A program made the translations under genes and the position numbers. From Taiwanofungus camphoratus (Eukaryota > Basidiomycota > Agaricomycetes > Polyporales > Taiwanofungaceae): 64,000 bases of DNA. A model generated the notes under the pieces. The model was not told the origin of the DNA, searched no databases, and was given only the letters and a program-made list of their open reading frames with translations. The first letter of the stretch is position 1. The number at the start of each line of letters is the position of its first letter. Below are positions 21,763-34,040 of this stretch, one piece after another. The stretch covers positions 434,001 to 498,000 of the forward strand of contig CP021221.1 of NCBI GenBank assembly GCA_003999685.1, written 5' to 3'.

Positions 21763-24700
21763 ATGCAAACGGTCGAAGACCACGTTAGAAGGCCTATCAG
21801 ACAAGATACCTTTGACCTCCGTGATCAGATACAACCAGAAGACCACGTCCATCACGGCCAGGTGCACAACGACCACTCGTATCCGTCTGACGAGGAGCAC
21901 TCCGTCCTCGAGGACGACTCCGATACGGACGAGCGTGATGCCGATTACATGGACGACGATGATGGCTCCTCGTCACTCTCCATTCCAAACGAGTCCATCG
22001 ACTTTGATCTTGTATATGCCCTGCACAGCTTCGCAGCGACTGTCGAGGGCCAAGCCAACGTCGTCAAAGGCGACAGCCTTTTTCTCATGGACGATAGCAA
22101 TAGCTACTGGTGGCTCGTGCGCGTTCTCAAGACACAGGAGGTAGGTTACATACCCGCCGAGAACATCGAGACGCCCTTCGAGCGCCTCGCGCGCCTCAAC
22201 AAGCACCGTAATGTGGATGTGCGTGTTGTACCTGTATTCTTATTTCGCTCGGTATCGTGCTCACTTCTTCCAGCTGGCATCTGCAACGCAAGCCGAACTT
22301 ATGGAACAGCGCGAGCGCCTCCGGGACAACCTTTCCTCTCGCGCCGGCTCCAATCAAGCGACACCCTCTCCCACTCCCGGCGCACGTACACGCTCGCATC
22401 AGGCCAAGGGCGTCGCCTTTACTCCGTCTCTCTCCGTGCACCGCTACCCGCCAGCTGTGTGGGGTGACGAAGAAGAAGACGAAGAGGACGTTGAATGGGA
22501 CGACGAGGGATACGAGGACGAGGATCCTGACCTCGCTGAGGAGCAGGAAGAGCGCGAGCGCACCATGCATCTCGACGGCCAGGCAACTAGCGTTACTGCG
22601 GGCGTGGGCGCACCGCCAATGGCAATGGAGCCCGACGACGGGATGAGCTGGGAGGATGGCGCCGTGGAGGCGATCCGCGAGAAGCCCAGGCAGCAGCAGG
22701 CTGCCGCCGAGGCAGAGGCGGAGCGCGCGCGGCGTCAGCACGAACAGGTCCTCGTCCAGCAGCAGCAGATCCAGCAGCAGCGAGAGCAGCGGGAGCAGCA
22801 GCAGGCACAGGCGCTCCGCAAGCAGTCCTCCCGCGAACAGCTCGGCGTCGTCGTGCAGGAGGAGCCCGCTGTGTCCGTGTCTCCCACCAAGACCATGGAC
22901 CCCGCGCAGGTCACGGAGACGCGCAAGCTCTCGATGACCCCGCCCGTTGCCCGTGTTGAGGAACAGCGCCAGCAGCCCGGGCAACTACAGCAATCATCGC
23001 CTACCAGTGGCGGTCCGCTTCTCCCGAGCTTGTTCATGCAACAACAGTCTGATGAGCGCAAACGCACGCGCGAGGAGATTGAGGCGCTGGAGGAAGCGGC
23101 GCGCAAGAAGGCCAACGTCAATGCGACTGCAGGCGCCGAGAAGGGCAGGAATGGCCTTGTAGCGGCTGCGGGCGGCAGGCCAAGTGGCCCTGCGAAGCTG
23201 AGGAAAGAAAGAGACTCCGCTAGGGATTCCACAACGGATGACGAAAGCGGAAAAGAAAAGGACAAGAAAAAGAAGGGTGGGGGTGTCTTCGGGGGCCTCT
23301 TTGGCCGGAGGAAGGACAAGGACAAGAGTAAAGACAAAGGTTCAGACAGCGGCAGTGGTCACAGTCCGAGTAGCGAGACTAACCTCAGTCGGGAATCGGA
23401 AGAGTCAGGCAGGTCGTCGGTCAAGGACAACACTATCGCTCTTTCGCCCCCAATGATGGAACCAACATCGCCTGTAACTACGATGGCTAGACAGCAGCAG
23501 CAGCAGAGTCCCTTTAAGAACGGAGGCATATCCAGTCAATCTGTACAGCAGCAGATGCACCAAGCCCAACAACAGTCACAGCAAGCCCGTTCACAGGAAG
23601 ACACACCGCAGGCCGCGATACAGGCCCAAATCTCCCAACATGCTTCGCAGCTTCGCCAGCGCGATCAACAGCAGCAGCTTCTATACCAGCAGTATTTGAA
23701 TCGGTCTCCGTCCACGCCACCCGAAGCACTGCCCTCCTATGGCTTGCAGTCCGCTTCTGCTGTCTTGCAAGGCTCCACATCGTTCAGCTCAACTACGAGC
23801 TCCACATCAGGTCTCGCAGTTGGTGGATCCCGCCCTCGCCCTGGGTCCCTTGTGCTCTCACCTGGTGCGATGGATGGTCAAGGTGTGGGTCTCCCTGACT
23901 TGAGCGTTGTCCGTGTCTTCGCCGGAAGCAACTTGCAGACGGAGGCGACCTTCAAGACAGTCTTGCTCAGCTCCTCCACAACTGCGTCAGACCTCGTGCG
24001 ACAAGCAATTCAACGATTCCGCCTGCCTGCTGAGGACGAGAAGGATTATTATCTAACGATCAAACAGGTTGAGGGCTCGTCTGCGGCGTTGCTCCCGCAC
24101 GAGAAACCGCTAGGTGTGTTTGAGTCGCTCGTCGAGGCGGCGATGGAGATCCCGAAGGTGAAACGCAGTAGTGTGGGAAGCATTAGCTCTGTGGCCAGCA
24201 ATCTGTCGATGCATCCCGCGATCAAAAAATTGTCGATGAATGACTTCACTGATGATTCGGCCGTCAAGTTCTATCTGAATAGGAAGAGTGATGGCAGGGA
24301 TGAAAGTTTCGACGGCGAGGGAGCTGAAGATACTTTACTCGCCGAGAGCTTACATGACGAGGGTAGTGAGATGTCCCCGAAAGGACGGTCACAGTACCTC
24401 ACCGTGTCGCCTACCGGCGCCAACAGTGTCATGGCAGAACGATTCAGTTCTCCTTCGTACCGGTTTGCACTGCAGCTTGTCATCTATCCAGATGACCTAC
24501 CGGACGACATGGTATTTGATCCTCTGACGGAAGCAATCGTCTTCAAGCATACACTTCGTGGCAGATCACAGTCGAGCGTGACCACTTCGCCTGGGATTTC
24601 TCAAACAATGCGAAAGAAGGTGTTCGTCTTCCCGAAGAATGTGACCGTTGCTGAGGTAATAGAACTTGGCTTGGAAAGGTTTGGCATTCTAGAGGGCGTG

Positions 24701-26284
24701 GTCGATGGCGGTGATGAGATAGAGGATAAGCTTACGAAGCGCAGAAGCTCTTCGCGAGTTCGATACGGACTAGCTGTCGATGTCGGTGGCAAAGGTAGAG
24801 ATGACTGCTCATATATATATCTTTTTTGACTGTGCCTGACTATACTCACCTAGAACGCGAGCTCTCCCCTTCAAGTAAGGTTATCGATGCATATCCTCGT
24901 CCGCCTACCTACCGTGCTGTAGAGCGGAGATTCGGGGAAGGCAAAAGACGCTCTGTAGACTCTGCTCAGCTTCTACTGGGAAATCCTGACGATGTACAGG
25001 CTGATGACCCCGTCTTTACCCTGCGTCGTGCCATTGCCTACCGTACATCTTCCTCACGCCACAGGACATCGGCTCCTCTGGATGAGATTGCTCTTCAACA
25101 TCTGCATCGCGATTCCACGGCTAGTTCGAGTGTAGGCTCTGATTCAACCGTTGGTCCACCGGAAGATCCCAAGCCTCAAATGTCTAAGCAGGCCATCATC
25201 GCCGCTCAGCGTGCTGCGACTCGCGCCAGTCAACGCGCCATCTTGTCTGCGCAGGCCAATTCTGCACGTGGCTTGGATGTCTTACTTCCTGGGAATGTTA
25301 TGATTCGTAGCTCTCGGTATGAAGTGGACGACAGGATACGCTATTCATACGTTGAGCCAGACGGAGAAACATATGACATAAGTGACATTGTTGAGGAGGA
25401 GTGGCGAGGTGAAGTTGGACCCTCGAGCCCAAGAACTAATCCTACTGGAGATGATTTACTTCATGGTGTTTTGGCCAGAGGTAAAGATGGGCTTGGGGCA
25501 AAGTTGGATCGTGTGTTGAGCAAGATCAAGCACGAGAAAGGAACTGGCCGAGTGCCCGTATCTCAGTCAACGTCAGGCAGTACGATCGATACAATCACTT
25601 CTGTCAGGACAACCTCACCCTCCGACTACTCTACTGCGGAAGGTGTATCTGGAAGACCCGAGTCACGGACAACGACACCCACTGCTAATGCGAATGGAAG
25701 GTCATCTTCTGCTGCTGCTGCTGCTGCTGCAAGTCAGCGCGTGACATCTCCTTTGTCCCGCCTCTCAAGTTACCGCACTGCTAGTCCAGGTGAATCAGAG
25801 GCCCGCTCTGGATCGCGAAGTGTTACCCCAGGAGCTAATCAGAGGAGAGCCATGCTTCCCCATGAAAGGCAAAGTTCAACTTCCGCACTGTCAGACATGT
25901 CCGCTTACAGAACTGCTACACCTACAACGCCTCCTGCCGCTTCTTTTCCCTCTGCTACACCTGTAAAAGAGGAACGTTCCCGCCTAGTATTGCCCAAGGA
26001 TGATTTCGGGTTGTCGCAGATGATGGCTGTTATTGAGCTGAGAGCTTCACAACACAAAAGGCCCGAGGTACCACCGCTGGATCCGGTGGATGAACTCCTA
26101 TTCGGCAGACATCTAGACATCAATACTCTCCATCCTCAAATCAAGGACATATATTCGAGCACGTTCAAGGCTCTGGATGAGATGGACGAGGTGAGCGAGT
26201 TGGGATATCTGTATAAAGCCTCCACTGATCAATTAATTTTAGACATTGGACAAGCTTTTGCATCACGCAATTCCCACATTTTGA
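21763..26284 (+). CDS. Tea4/Bud14-like SH3 protein with C-terminal ubiquitin-like (RA-type) domains
   Basis: Four exons (21763-22218, 22274-24794, 24854-26190, 26243-26284) give 1451 residues in phase. The first ATG in frame is 21763 (MQTVEDHVRR). After an acidic N-terminus an SH3 domain lies at about residues 80-150: 'YALHSFAATVEGQANVVKG', 'SYWWLVRVLKTQEVGYIPA' and 'ENIETPFERLARLNKH', the hallmark of Bud14/Tea4. In yeasts these factors bind PP1 and formins and mark growth sites. Long Gln-rich disordered parts follow. Then 'VVRVFAGSNLQTEATFKTV' to 'YYLTIKQVEGSSAALLPHEK' looks like a Ras-association/ubiquitin-like fold, and 'KKVFVFPKNVTVAEVIELGL' a second one. A Ser-rich part and a helical end (DPVDELLFGRHLDINTLHPQ) close the protein. 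(GCT)6 codes an Ala tract near 25708. A role in polarised hyphal growth is inferred. Confidence 0.8.
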
Positions 26285-26819
26285 AATGTCTCAGTGTATT
26301 CTTGGTCTCCTTATCGGTATCGTAGTCATCAATTATTTTATTCGTTTTCGTCTGGATGTTGTCCCTTATCGGTTTGAGCATGGCTTTCGCAAGTACACTT
26401 TGATCCAAGTTGCTGAGAATACACTTAGGCGCTCGATTTCCGTTCGAGTGCTCAGAGATATTCCCACATCTTGGTACCGCGTGATGTTGGATCTGTACAA
26501 GCATCAAGCATGAATGGGCGAGCTGACACCTTCATTGCGCCTCATGTACAGTGTATGGAACTTCAAAAAAAACCTTGTCATTTGTGGTCAGTCCACGAGG
26601 CCACCGCTGTCTGTAATTTCCGAGTGACAGTAGCAGAGAAGATCTCATCTGCGGCGTTAAGGAACAACAATATATGATGGCCAAGGCCTGTGCATTCGTG
26701 CCTGCGCATTCGTGTCCCGCATAGCCTTGCATACCATCGATATTTACAACCCAACCGCATAGAAGAACAGGATGATAGTTGAGGTAAATCTCCAAATCCT
26801 GGGGTTTACAGATGAGCTG

Positions 26820-27281
26820 AGTCGGCGGTGCCTTCTTGATCGACTGTTTACAGGGTGCTACGGTCTCATCCGATTCAGTCGTTGGGCACTCAAGCACTGT
26901 CGAAGACGGAGCTTACATCGAAAGTTCAGTCATAGGGGAACACTGCACAATTGGCAGGCTGGCAAAAATTATTGGGACTGTAATACGAGATTACTGCGTC
27001 ATACTAGACGGGCAAGCATTTTCTTGAGGTGGACCTTTCTTCATGAGGCTAATACACTGTTAATCATAGCGTAAAGCTAAATGACTGCGTCCTCGGCAAG
27101 AAGACGAAAGTAGGTGAAAACGCAGACTTGACGAAATGCAACACTGGGACTGGCTACGAGGTTCCTGCTGGCAGTAAGTGCATTCGACCTCCATGTAAAC
27201 CATGCACAGTCCTGAACTCCCTTTGAAGAGACCTACAAGAATCAGAACTTGGGCATTGGAGCAGACAATGATGATGAGTGA
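26820..27281 (+). pseudogene. eIF2B-gamma C-terminal fragment (left-handed beta-helix)
   Basis: Hexapeptide-repeat sequence typical of the eIF2B gamma (Gcd1/EIF2B3) C-terminus: 'SSDSVVGHSSTVEDGAYIES', 'SVIGEHCTIGRLAKIIGTVI' and 'DYCVILDG'. After a GC-AG intron (27012-27069) come 'VKLNDCVLGKKTKVGENADL' and 'TKCNTGTGYEVPAG', then after another intron 'TYKNQNLGIGADNDDE' and stop 27281. Reading frames across these exons are intact. However, only about 535 bp separate this from the upstream gene, far too little for the roughly 350-residue nucleotidyltransferase-like part, and I found no trace of it beyond a weak 'TIDIY...KNRM' like the helix before the beta-helix near 26730, which is broken by a stop. 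It is a 5'-truncated duplicate or relic; the full gene should be elsewhere. Confidence 0.65.
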
Positions 27282-28203
27282 TAACGACGAGTTATGATCT
27301 GGAAAGACGGATGAATTAGGAATGATTTCAGCAAAACTGATGCGTTACCGGGTTGTCGGCCGAGAATCTCTTTTATTTGCGATAACAGTTGATAGCGTGA
27401 AGCAATAATCAACGCATGAATCTGATGGGACTCATAGGAGGACCAGAGGCACAATCCGCTGCGAAGATTCCCAGGCCATGATCAGGTTGATATCAGACCG
27501 ATGTCAAGCACAGATAGGGTAGCTCTATAAAGCCGACGTCGGCCAGATCAGTGAGAATGCCGTACTGCTAATGCAAAAAGTTGAACAGATGTTGTTCGAT
27601 ACACTCTAGCATGCGTAGAAGTTTCCCTCTGCGTCTCTTATGCCAATGACATGGAAATGTGACGAAAGCCGTCAAAATTGAATTGGTCGAAAGCAGTGAT
27701 TTTGGGATTGGTAGTTGAAACCGATAGAGACCATGTTAAGATCATATCCCTTGTATCACTCTGTGACCATACCTGCGAACTATGAAGCCCAGAGGGCCCA
27801 CCAGCGTACATAGCAGGATAGCCCATATGAATATCAAGAACGCTTCGTGACTAAGCAGTCCTGCAGCGCTATTCTCTTGGGAGGAGGCGGATGCAAAAGA
27901 GGATGGCGTAGAACCTTGCAGGGCATGTCAGGGATTGCACTTGGTAGTACTAGAGAAAGAAGACATCGTTTTCGTACGAGGATGGGTAAATATTACAAAA
28001 CGGACCCTCTGTGTGGGTTCATGCAGACAACATGTACTGTGCAAGTTCAGTTTGATGGCCAAGTTTGATCCCACAGTAACGGATGTCGGTAGTAACAACC
28101 CATCGCTAATGGCCATTAAAATGCGGTGACAACTTGCGGCGATCATGAGATTGCAGCAACGGCAGGTCACTTACCAATCCAGAAAGCGTGCAATGATTAT
28201 AAC
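27282..28203. other. Intergenic, no gene seen
   Basis: About 920 bp between the eIF2B-gamma fragment and the stop of SEC63. Small ORFs on both strands have no recognisable domain. Confidence 0.4.
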
Positions 28204-30674
28204 TCAATCGCTATCGCTACTGCTACCCGAATCACTCCGGCGATCGTCGTCCGTACTGCTCTCATCGTCGCTCTCGTCTTCTCGCCGTTTCTTGACGGCA
28301 CCGCCACGCATCAACGCCATCTGCCCCGCTAGTGAGTCTTCCTCAGGCTCAGAGATATCGTCGTCATCTTGTTCCTCCACATTGAGAATTGATGCATCGT
28401 CGACCTTCATCTGTGATAGGGCGCGGAAGATCAGTTGCGGGATACACGTACCACAAGCTGTTACATACTTTGATATCCTTCGATACCTCCTCTCCTACGA
28501 AAGTATCGCTAATAACGTAGAGCTTACACGCTATCACGCTGGGGTTTGGAGGCGCTTGCATCTGGACTTTGAAGGATCGGTAGTCCTGACCCACGGGAAT
28601 GTCAGTGACTCTCATTGGGGCGACCATAATCCTGCTCGTCTTGACATCCGTAAGGACAATCCACCAGCCAGGCTTTCGATTCTGTAAGAGTATGAGCAAA
28701 AGTGTATACAAGACGGTTACATCCTAGACCTACCGCGGGCCAATAAGGCGCATGCGCCCAGATATTGCTCACTTCGCCTTGCGGAACAGCCTCTGCGTCC
28801 TTCCGACTGGCCAAAAACTCGTTATCCCTGTTTTCGTTCGCTCGTGGCGCCTGTTCGTCGGCTACCTTGTCCGTCGAAGGTGATAACAGCCGCAATTTCA
28901 CCACAAGGTACACGATCGAAGATGGAGTGATGTAACGTTCTCCAAGTACCCTGAATGAGGCGTCAACAAGTTCTGCCTTGCCCCACTTCTGCAATGCCTT
29001 CTTCACCTCCGGCACCCTATCGTCTCCTTTCTCCTCGAGCGAGGCAATGAAATCCTCCAATGCTCCAGCACGAGGAAAAGATTCAGCAGCTTCTTCCCCA
29101 CTGACGTCAGGCAGTTGCGCAAATCGGAACTGCTCCTGACCAGGAAGAATAGCCTGGACTAGATATGCTTGCAGGCGGATTGCTGAGAGCGTCGGGAGCA
29201 GCCAGCTGCGCGAAGCACTGATATTAAGCATAGAATTCAGCAGTGCCGGTGTCTGCAGCAGTAGCTGAGCTTGCTCTATGACATATTATCAGCACAAGGT
29301 TGCACGAGGGAGATACTGTGAACCTTACCATGTCTAAGCGAGGTGCTCTGTATCGGCAAACGCAATAAGTGCGCATATATGAGTATGAGTGCTCTCCGCC
29401 AGCTCTCATGTTCACCACCTGCTTCAGTGAGCTTGCCCATATCATCCCACTTCCCTCGTAGCCTTTCCCCCACCTTGCTTTCCAAGTCCAGTAACTCGGC
29501 CTCACGCTTAGCCACCTTTGCATTCGGCCCCTCCCATTCGAATGTCTTTTCGAGCGAGCCAACGACGTCGTTGATGCCCGAATCCTCACTGAGGTTCTTA
29601 AAGAACGTGGCTGCACTGCGTGCGTCCACGCCGTCTTTCGTCTTCTGTCTGTTTCCGAACCACCAGCGGCCCTGCGCAAGGGTTTACCTCCAGGTGTAAA
29701 CGAATGATATAATGCGTACATACCACCATAGCGGGCAACGCACCACCAAATATGGCGCCGTAAACTCCCAAAACCCAGATATTGTTACCGCTCTCCACAA
29801 TCCACTTTGGCAGCGCAATACCCATTGAAATCTCTTGGCGACCATCTGGGTGGCCGTACGTTTCCCAGTTCTTACGAATCGTTTCGTCTGTCAATCTATC
29901 CGAACATCAGTCGTGAACTTAGAGCCAACTGGACATTCATGACTTCCCCTTCTAAGAAATACAGTGAAGAGACCTACGATTTGTATGCTTTCGTGATCTC
30001 CACGAATTTGGCTTCAACGGCTTCCATTGTTTCGTTCATTCCTAGCTTTACTTTGTCTGGGTGGCTGGAATCGAGTGTGAGCTGAGACGACTATACATTT
30101 TACTTCAGAAGTTGCGATGAGACGCACAATTTCCTTGACAGCTTTTTGTAATGTGATTTGATCTCTTTGACGTCTACGCCCTGCAGCGATCAGGAGAGAC
30201 AGTAAGCACGCGTATCGCACGAAGGAGGCCCGCAATAGATATTCACGCTCCGGATTCCAAGGATCTCAAAGGGGTCATAGACCTTGTTCTCGACCTCCGT
30301 CGTGGAAATCTTATACACAAGGAACGCGACCAGGGACCATCCTGCTATAAGAAACAAAGTCCTAGGCAACTCCGTCAGTGTGATATGTAGACGAAACAGT
30401 AGAGGACCAACTTTCTCCTAAACTTGGGCTTCAATATAGACCCTCGTTCTCGTTTGCGTATGCTCTCTCGTTGCGCTATGCAGAGGCGGCACTGGCAGCC
30501 AGGCACGGCTTGGAGTTCTGGGGAAGCGTCAGTAATAGGACATGGAGAGGTATCATACCACGTACTTCGCGATGATAGTGACGACAGGGACAGAGGAATT
30601 AGGATTATAAAGAGGAAAGTGAGGAGGAAGTATGCGGCCATGTTACCGGCCTCGTCATAGCTGTAGTTGGCCAT
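28204..30674 (-). CDS. SEC63: SEC63, ER translocon J-domain protein
   Basis: The N-terminus reads 'MANYSYDEAGNMAAYFLL', followed by a transmembrane segment (FLFIILIPLSLSSL). A second membrane segment (GWSLVAFLVYKI) precedes the lumenal J domain, 'YDPFEILGIRSG', 'SHYKKLSRK' and, after an intron, 'HPDK', the motif that stimulates the Hsp70 BiP/Kar2. A third membrane segment (NNIWVLGVYGAIFGGALPAM) follows. The rest is the cytosolic Sec63/Brl region ('SWLLPTLSAIRLQAYLVQAI', 'PGWWIVLTDVKTSRIMVAP'), ending in an acidic tail (DESDDESSTDDD). In fungi it works with Sec61/62/71/72 in post-translational import into the ER. About nine small exons with normal GT-AG introns. Start 30674 matches the family N-terminus. 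Confidence 0.92.
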
Positions 30675-30908
30675 CTTGGCCTACAGGCGACCCCAAAACG
30701 CGGGTTTTCTCGTGGCAGTAGATTGAAAGATGCTACAGGAGATAAAAGAAAGTCGTAAAACCCAGCTGAAAGTGTTCGAGGTAAAGGTGAAGCAGATCCG
30801 CTGGCGTTGAGTTAGACCGTAAGCTGTAAAGTACCGTGAGAATGTTATGCCTTTTCTGTCAACACTTTCTCCTCGACTCGCTTGCTTGCAGGTTGTAATT
30901 CCACTTCG

Positions 30909-32868
30909 ATGCGCATCAAGATTGCAAGTATCCCTCCTTTGCCGTTTGTCAAGGCTTGGTACAGCGTTACCTCCGCTTCTACCGTAGCAGACCTAAAGAC
31001 TTCCCTTTGCGCTGATCTGCCACCGTTCCAACGTGACCGAATCAATGGACGGGACATAATCCTCGTCCTAGACGACTTCGACCTCTTAAATGCGAGTCCC
31101 GTTGATGTGATCAGGGACGGAGACCTGATCGTGTATGTCTGCCTTTCTCTTTATCTCATCCCCGCTATCGAACCAAGGCTCTCATGTTAGCCGGCCTCCA
31201 CTTGAACAGTATCAAACGTAACCAGACGTTCGCGTCGAATAAGCGAAAGTCATCTGTAGATGGTTTGTTTTCACGATATTTTACTCTGTCGTCAGCTCAT
31301 AAAACATCTAGCCGCCAGTCCCACCCGCAAGAGAACAAAACGCTCGGACAGTATCCATAGGGCTCAGCGTGCAAATCCGCGGGCTGCTTCACGCGATGCT
31401 CAACACAATGGGTGTGTGACGCAGACAAAGATTGAACCTGAAGCTGAGCATTCGACAACATCCGAGTCAAAGTCTGAATCTGGCTCTTCTTCCTCCGAGT
31501 CCGAGTCCGAGTCTGACTCCAGCAGTAGCTCGGAATCAGGATCGGACTCGGGCTCAGATCCTGATTCGGATGATACCTCTTCAGAAGATTCTTCGTCTTC
31601 TTCGATAACATCCGGTTCATTACCGTCTGTTGAGCCTTCTGGTACAAATCATTCCACGACCCAAACATCCAAGACAGTCCCCGTTGCGACTCCTGGGAAA
31701 GCTGCACAATCCACCACTTTAAAAGGCCGAACATTGGGCAAATCTAAACCGTGAGTAAATGTTATCACCGGTGGGTATGAGATTGGACCTGAACACGGAC
31801 GGCCAGCGTTCCTTGTGTACCGCCTGGACTCGGAAAGTCTTGCACGCACAGCCGGAACCTGCGTCGGCGACGCAAACGAATGTATGAGCGTTTGGCGTTG
31901 TCGACGGAACCTGCAAGTGTAAATGCCATACCACTTGGTATGAGAGCCCGGAATGTCGATTCTGCGCATCCTGAAACTGCGATGTCATCACAAAATCAGT
32001 CCCATTCTCCGTCCTCTCCTGCTGCTGCACCTCCTGTTTTCATGATGGCGTCCCTTCATAACAAAAACAAGAAGAAAGGATTTAAGAACGCTTTGTCGTC
32101 TACAGTGCCTGCAAAAATAGTATTTTCAACACCAGACGAAGATGTCGACACCCCAGTAGAGTCTGCACCGCAAGCCTTGCAGGAGGCGCTTCCCTACGCC
32201 AATGCCAAAGACAAAGATGTGCTGATGGTGAAAGCGGACATGTATGCTCGTCTGGTCACCCCCTCAGAAAAGCAGGAGAGGGGTGAGTTACCCCCCAATA
32301 TGTTCGTTACCAGCGTGGACGTGGAGGACGGTCTACATTCGAAGAGGAGAAAGAAAAAGACCAAGGTCCAAAACTGGAATTACGAGCAGTCCACCATCGA
32401 AGTTCAGGACTTACCGTACGATGATCCGCAGGGAGAGTGCGGCCTGAACACGGTGGACAGCGCTTCCGGTGTGACCTCTGACAATGCTTCTGTACTCAAT
32501 CCGGAAGCAGTTCAAACAAGTTGGAACTCGCTAGCAAAGGTCACGGAACCATCACAACTGACGCCAGGCATTGTGCTTGGCTGGAAGGTTCGTGATGATG
32601 ACCACTTCTCGACCAGATTTCCCTATACTTACAGATGCTTTGCCAGGTTCTCGGAATTAATCCCAATACATTAACGCCAGAGATGCTTCTCCACTTAGGG
32701 CGTGTTATTAAATGCGATGCGCAGCTGACCATTGAGCCTTTTCTCGAACATGGTTTGACGGAGGTATCTTTTGGAGGCCTTGTCGAGGCGGAGATGGGTG
32801 ACACTATTGAGGTCTATGACCTGCATGATGTATTCCAGGGCGACTGGCGACTTATCCAAGGACCATAG
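30909..32868 (+). CDS. Coilin-like nuclear protein
   Basis: The start is taken at ATG 30909 (MRIKIASIPPLPFVKAW). The N-terminal 75 residues, ending 'ILVLDDFDLLNASPVDVIRD', resemble the coilin self-association domain, which has a ubiquitin-like fold. A long Ser/Asp/Glu region (31480-31620) follows, then 'VPPGLGKSCTHSRNLRRRRK', the basic motif found after the acidic part in fungal and plant coilins. The end, 'LTPGIVLGWK', 'TPEMLLHLGRVI', 'EVSFGGLVEAEMGDTIEVYD' and 'DVFQGDWRLI', fits the atypical Tudor-like C-terminal domain. Coilin scaffolds Cajal bodies and binds snRNP factors. Exons join in phase at about 31130/31222 and nearby sites; one junction near 31750-31820 is less sure. Stop 32868. 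Confidence 0.6.
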
Positions 32869-33119
32869 ATGCTAGAACCAGTATTACATTGGCCTTGTCC
32901 TACGGAATATAATCAAGCTTGTGGCCCCCCTCACCTCTCTTCGTGAGCTCACTGAGACGATAGGTCTATCCATTTACTGCCTCCTACATTTATTTCGGCG
33001 AACGAGCTGGGAGATAGCTCAGGTCAGGCCTCGTAAGTCAGGTGATCGTGTCGTCATTCATGCTTTCAAGCTGGCCAGAGCTTGCAGTCGATGTTCAACG
33101 TTCAACTTGTAGCCTTCCA

Positions 33120-33568
33120 GTCACTGTATTATTGCGCGAAATCTGCACCATAGTTATGAACAGGTAGGGGTGGGACGCTCATTAGTGCCGTGAAATCTCA
33201 ACTGATTTGTGTGCAGGGGCCCAATCATACTGGTTAGTTACTACTCACTCATCTTAAGCCAGAAAGATATCAAACCTTGCAAATTGTGATAAAGACCATA
33301 GATGAAGCAGAGGTGAGTCTATGCCGGTGGGCACTCGATACATATCATACGTACCAAATCATTTTCCATTTGAAGTATCTGTTAGACCAAATGGTGACCT
33401 CCAGAACGTGTATCCCCTTTAAATTTCTAACGCCGACGTGTACAATCGTGATCACAGCCGCCTCCTTCATCTGACGAAGACGCGCTCATCACCAAACTCC
33501 GGCGGCGTCTCCAAGACTTGCTCTCTACCCTTCGATCCGGAGCGGAGGGCACCGCACATGTAGAATGA
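33120..33568 (+). CDS. Possible small helical protein (start not found)
   Basis: Four short exons with good splice signs join in phase: 'CIIARNLHHSYEQ', 'GPNHT', 'RYQTLQIVIKTIDEAE', 'YLLDQM' and 'PPPSSDEDALITKLRRRLQD', then stop at about 33568. The product looks amphipathic-helical. An upstream exon may end at the GTAAGT near 33035, but no start codon could be placed. I do not recognise the family. It could also be a chance chain of open segments. Confidence 0.3.
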
Positions 33569-34040
33569 AAACGGAAAACATTTTGCATAGGCCGTGTCAT
33601 AAAAGGCCGCAAGCCTTGTCTCGGTACCGATAGTAGTACAAGTAGCATATATAAGTGTGTAAATTTAGCTCAACAACAGGACGTTATGTGATGTCGAGAT
33701 GAAGGTTGTGAATATGATTGTACAATTTCCCCGATATGAAGCCCTCGCTATTAGCGTCTGGCAAATTACACCCTGGAGAAGAAATCAGAATGATATTTCC
33801 ATACGAGGCAAGTATCAAGGTTCGATCGCGTTCCTCTCAGTTCATTTCTGCAACCTCACTCTTGTCTGGCCTCGACATAACACTGGCATTAGGCTCCCTG
33901 GCTTTTCTCCGTATCATCCTGTAATCCCGTTCGCTCCTTTATATTCCACATCTATATACGTTTAAAATCAGCCTACACTCTCATTGACCTCAGAACAGAC
34001 TGTCCGATAACTTGCGTTGTTTACCCGCCGTGTCAGATCG

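Noticed and set aside
22196-23337. Long minus-strand ORFs (262 and 200 codons) opposite the SH3 gene
   Set aside because: They mirror the repetitive Gln/Glu/Ser codons of the plus-strand gene, giving Leu- and Ser-rich low-complexity peptides with no domain.
28145-28687. 180-codon plus-strand ORF opposite SEC63
   Set aside because: It is antisense to the acidic tail and last exons of SEC63 and has no independent support.
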